The notes under the pieces were generated by a model. It ran no database searches. It saw only the letters and a program-made list of their open reading frames with translations, and was not told the DNA's origin. The position numbers were made by a program, and so were the translations under genes. Of a DNA stretch of 6,276 nt, positions 6,169 to 6,276 are shown in pieces (position 1 is the stretch's first letter; each line of letters starts with the position of its first letter). This DNA comes from Fidelibacterota bacterium (lineage in GTDB: Bacteria; Fidelibacterota; UBA2242). The stretch spans positions 1 to 6,276 of the forward strand of contig JAUSPJ010000063.1 in the NCBI GenBank assembly GCA_030655795.1, given 5' to 3'.

Positions 6169-6276
6169 CCGGGACGGAAAACATTGCGCGACCAAAGTTT
6201 AAATTATCGGAATAATTTCTACGTCTGTAAAACCTGTCTGAACACAATCAATCTTTTTTCTGATTGATGACAACGC

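Larger units (their letters stand above)
4779..6215 (+). pseudogene. S37 (PS-10-like) secreted serine peptidase, lipoprotein, with three frameshifts and one nonsense codon
   Basis: The S37 family holds secreted tripeptidyl-aminopeptidase-like serine enzymes. The start at 4779 gives a lipoprotein-like signal: a hydrophobic run of residues 6-20, then FISC with Cys22 as the lipidation candidate. Family blocks appear in four frame segments: (1) FLLDIEQPLDHQD, GTFTQRAYLLH, MASGGYSA; (2) from 5084, DDLHEMTVALGANQISITHR, Y-L-T-M-E-Q-A-A-G-D-Y-H; (3) from 5284, GGLAALSHRRFYPDDIEATV, AYSAPFL, MDYPFQYW, TAG at 5686-5688, then RVVTLDYFSNNYIEYFEQ; (4) from 5874, EMIYNPDVL, YGELDP (Asp397) and SGEDHY (His423). 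Each join needs one missing base. Repaired length is 479 residues, normal for the family. The nucleophile motif, usually G-x-S-K-G-G, reads GFGNGG here. The last 30 or so residues overlap an inverted repeat and may not be original. With four lesions, expression of the full enzyme is very unlikely. Confidence 0.85.

Noticed and set aside
6247..6268. Intrinsic terminator after the peptidase (ATCAATC / GATTGAT around a T-rich loop)
   Set aside because: The stem is a weak AT-rich 7 bp, the T run is in the loop rather than after the stem, and the window ends too soon to judge.

Overview
The window is a moderate-GC bacterial chromosomal segment with every recognisable gene on the + strand. It runs from the 3' end of miaA, through a polysaccharide O-acetylation pair (MBOAT acyltransferase plus membrane-anchored SGNH/DltD-like protein), an HSL-type alpha/beta hydrolase and a VapBC toxin-antitoxin module, to an S37-type secreted peptidase. 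Translations read as Gram-negative-like. The lipoprotein S37 peptidase, weak ribosome-binding sites and AT-rich heptamer repeats between genes would fit a lineage around Bacteroidota/Calditrichota/Marinimicrobia. That placement is an inference from general impression, not a measured assignment.

Layout: 2-550 miaA C-terminal part (intact as far as visible); 573-2020 MBOAT gene, split by one missing base in a T run; 2027-3200 SGNH gene, split by one missing base near 2289 and by about 230 bp of non-coding, repeat-rich DNA (about 2635-2867); 3207-4053 alpha/beta hydrolase with a frame-changing deletion of about 40 nt at 3737-3744; 4054-4163 promoter and operator region; 4164-4738 vapB and vapC, intact and overlapping by 4 bp; 4779-6215 S37 peptidase with three one-base losses and one in-frame TAG; 6216-6276 non-coding.

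The MBOAT and SGNH proteins would act together: the MBOAT moves an acyl group across the inner membrane and the SGNH partner places it on an exported glycan. VapB and VapC form a self-contained toxin-antitoxin pair with its own promoter and palindromic operator candidates.

The main result is the pattern of damage. Four consecutive non-TA genes are each broken, with eight separate lesions (five single-base losses, one larger deletion, one insertion, one nonsense codon), while miaA and vapBC are clean. The insertion and the larger deletion are hard to explain as sequencing error, so real gene decay is likely for at least two of the genes. Some of the single-base shifts, especially the T-run one, could be read or assembly errors. 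I did not find a convincing undescribed system. The most unusual non-coding object is the pair of oppositely oriented 7-bp repeat arrays inside the SGNH gene.
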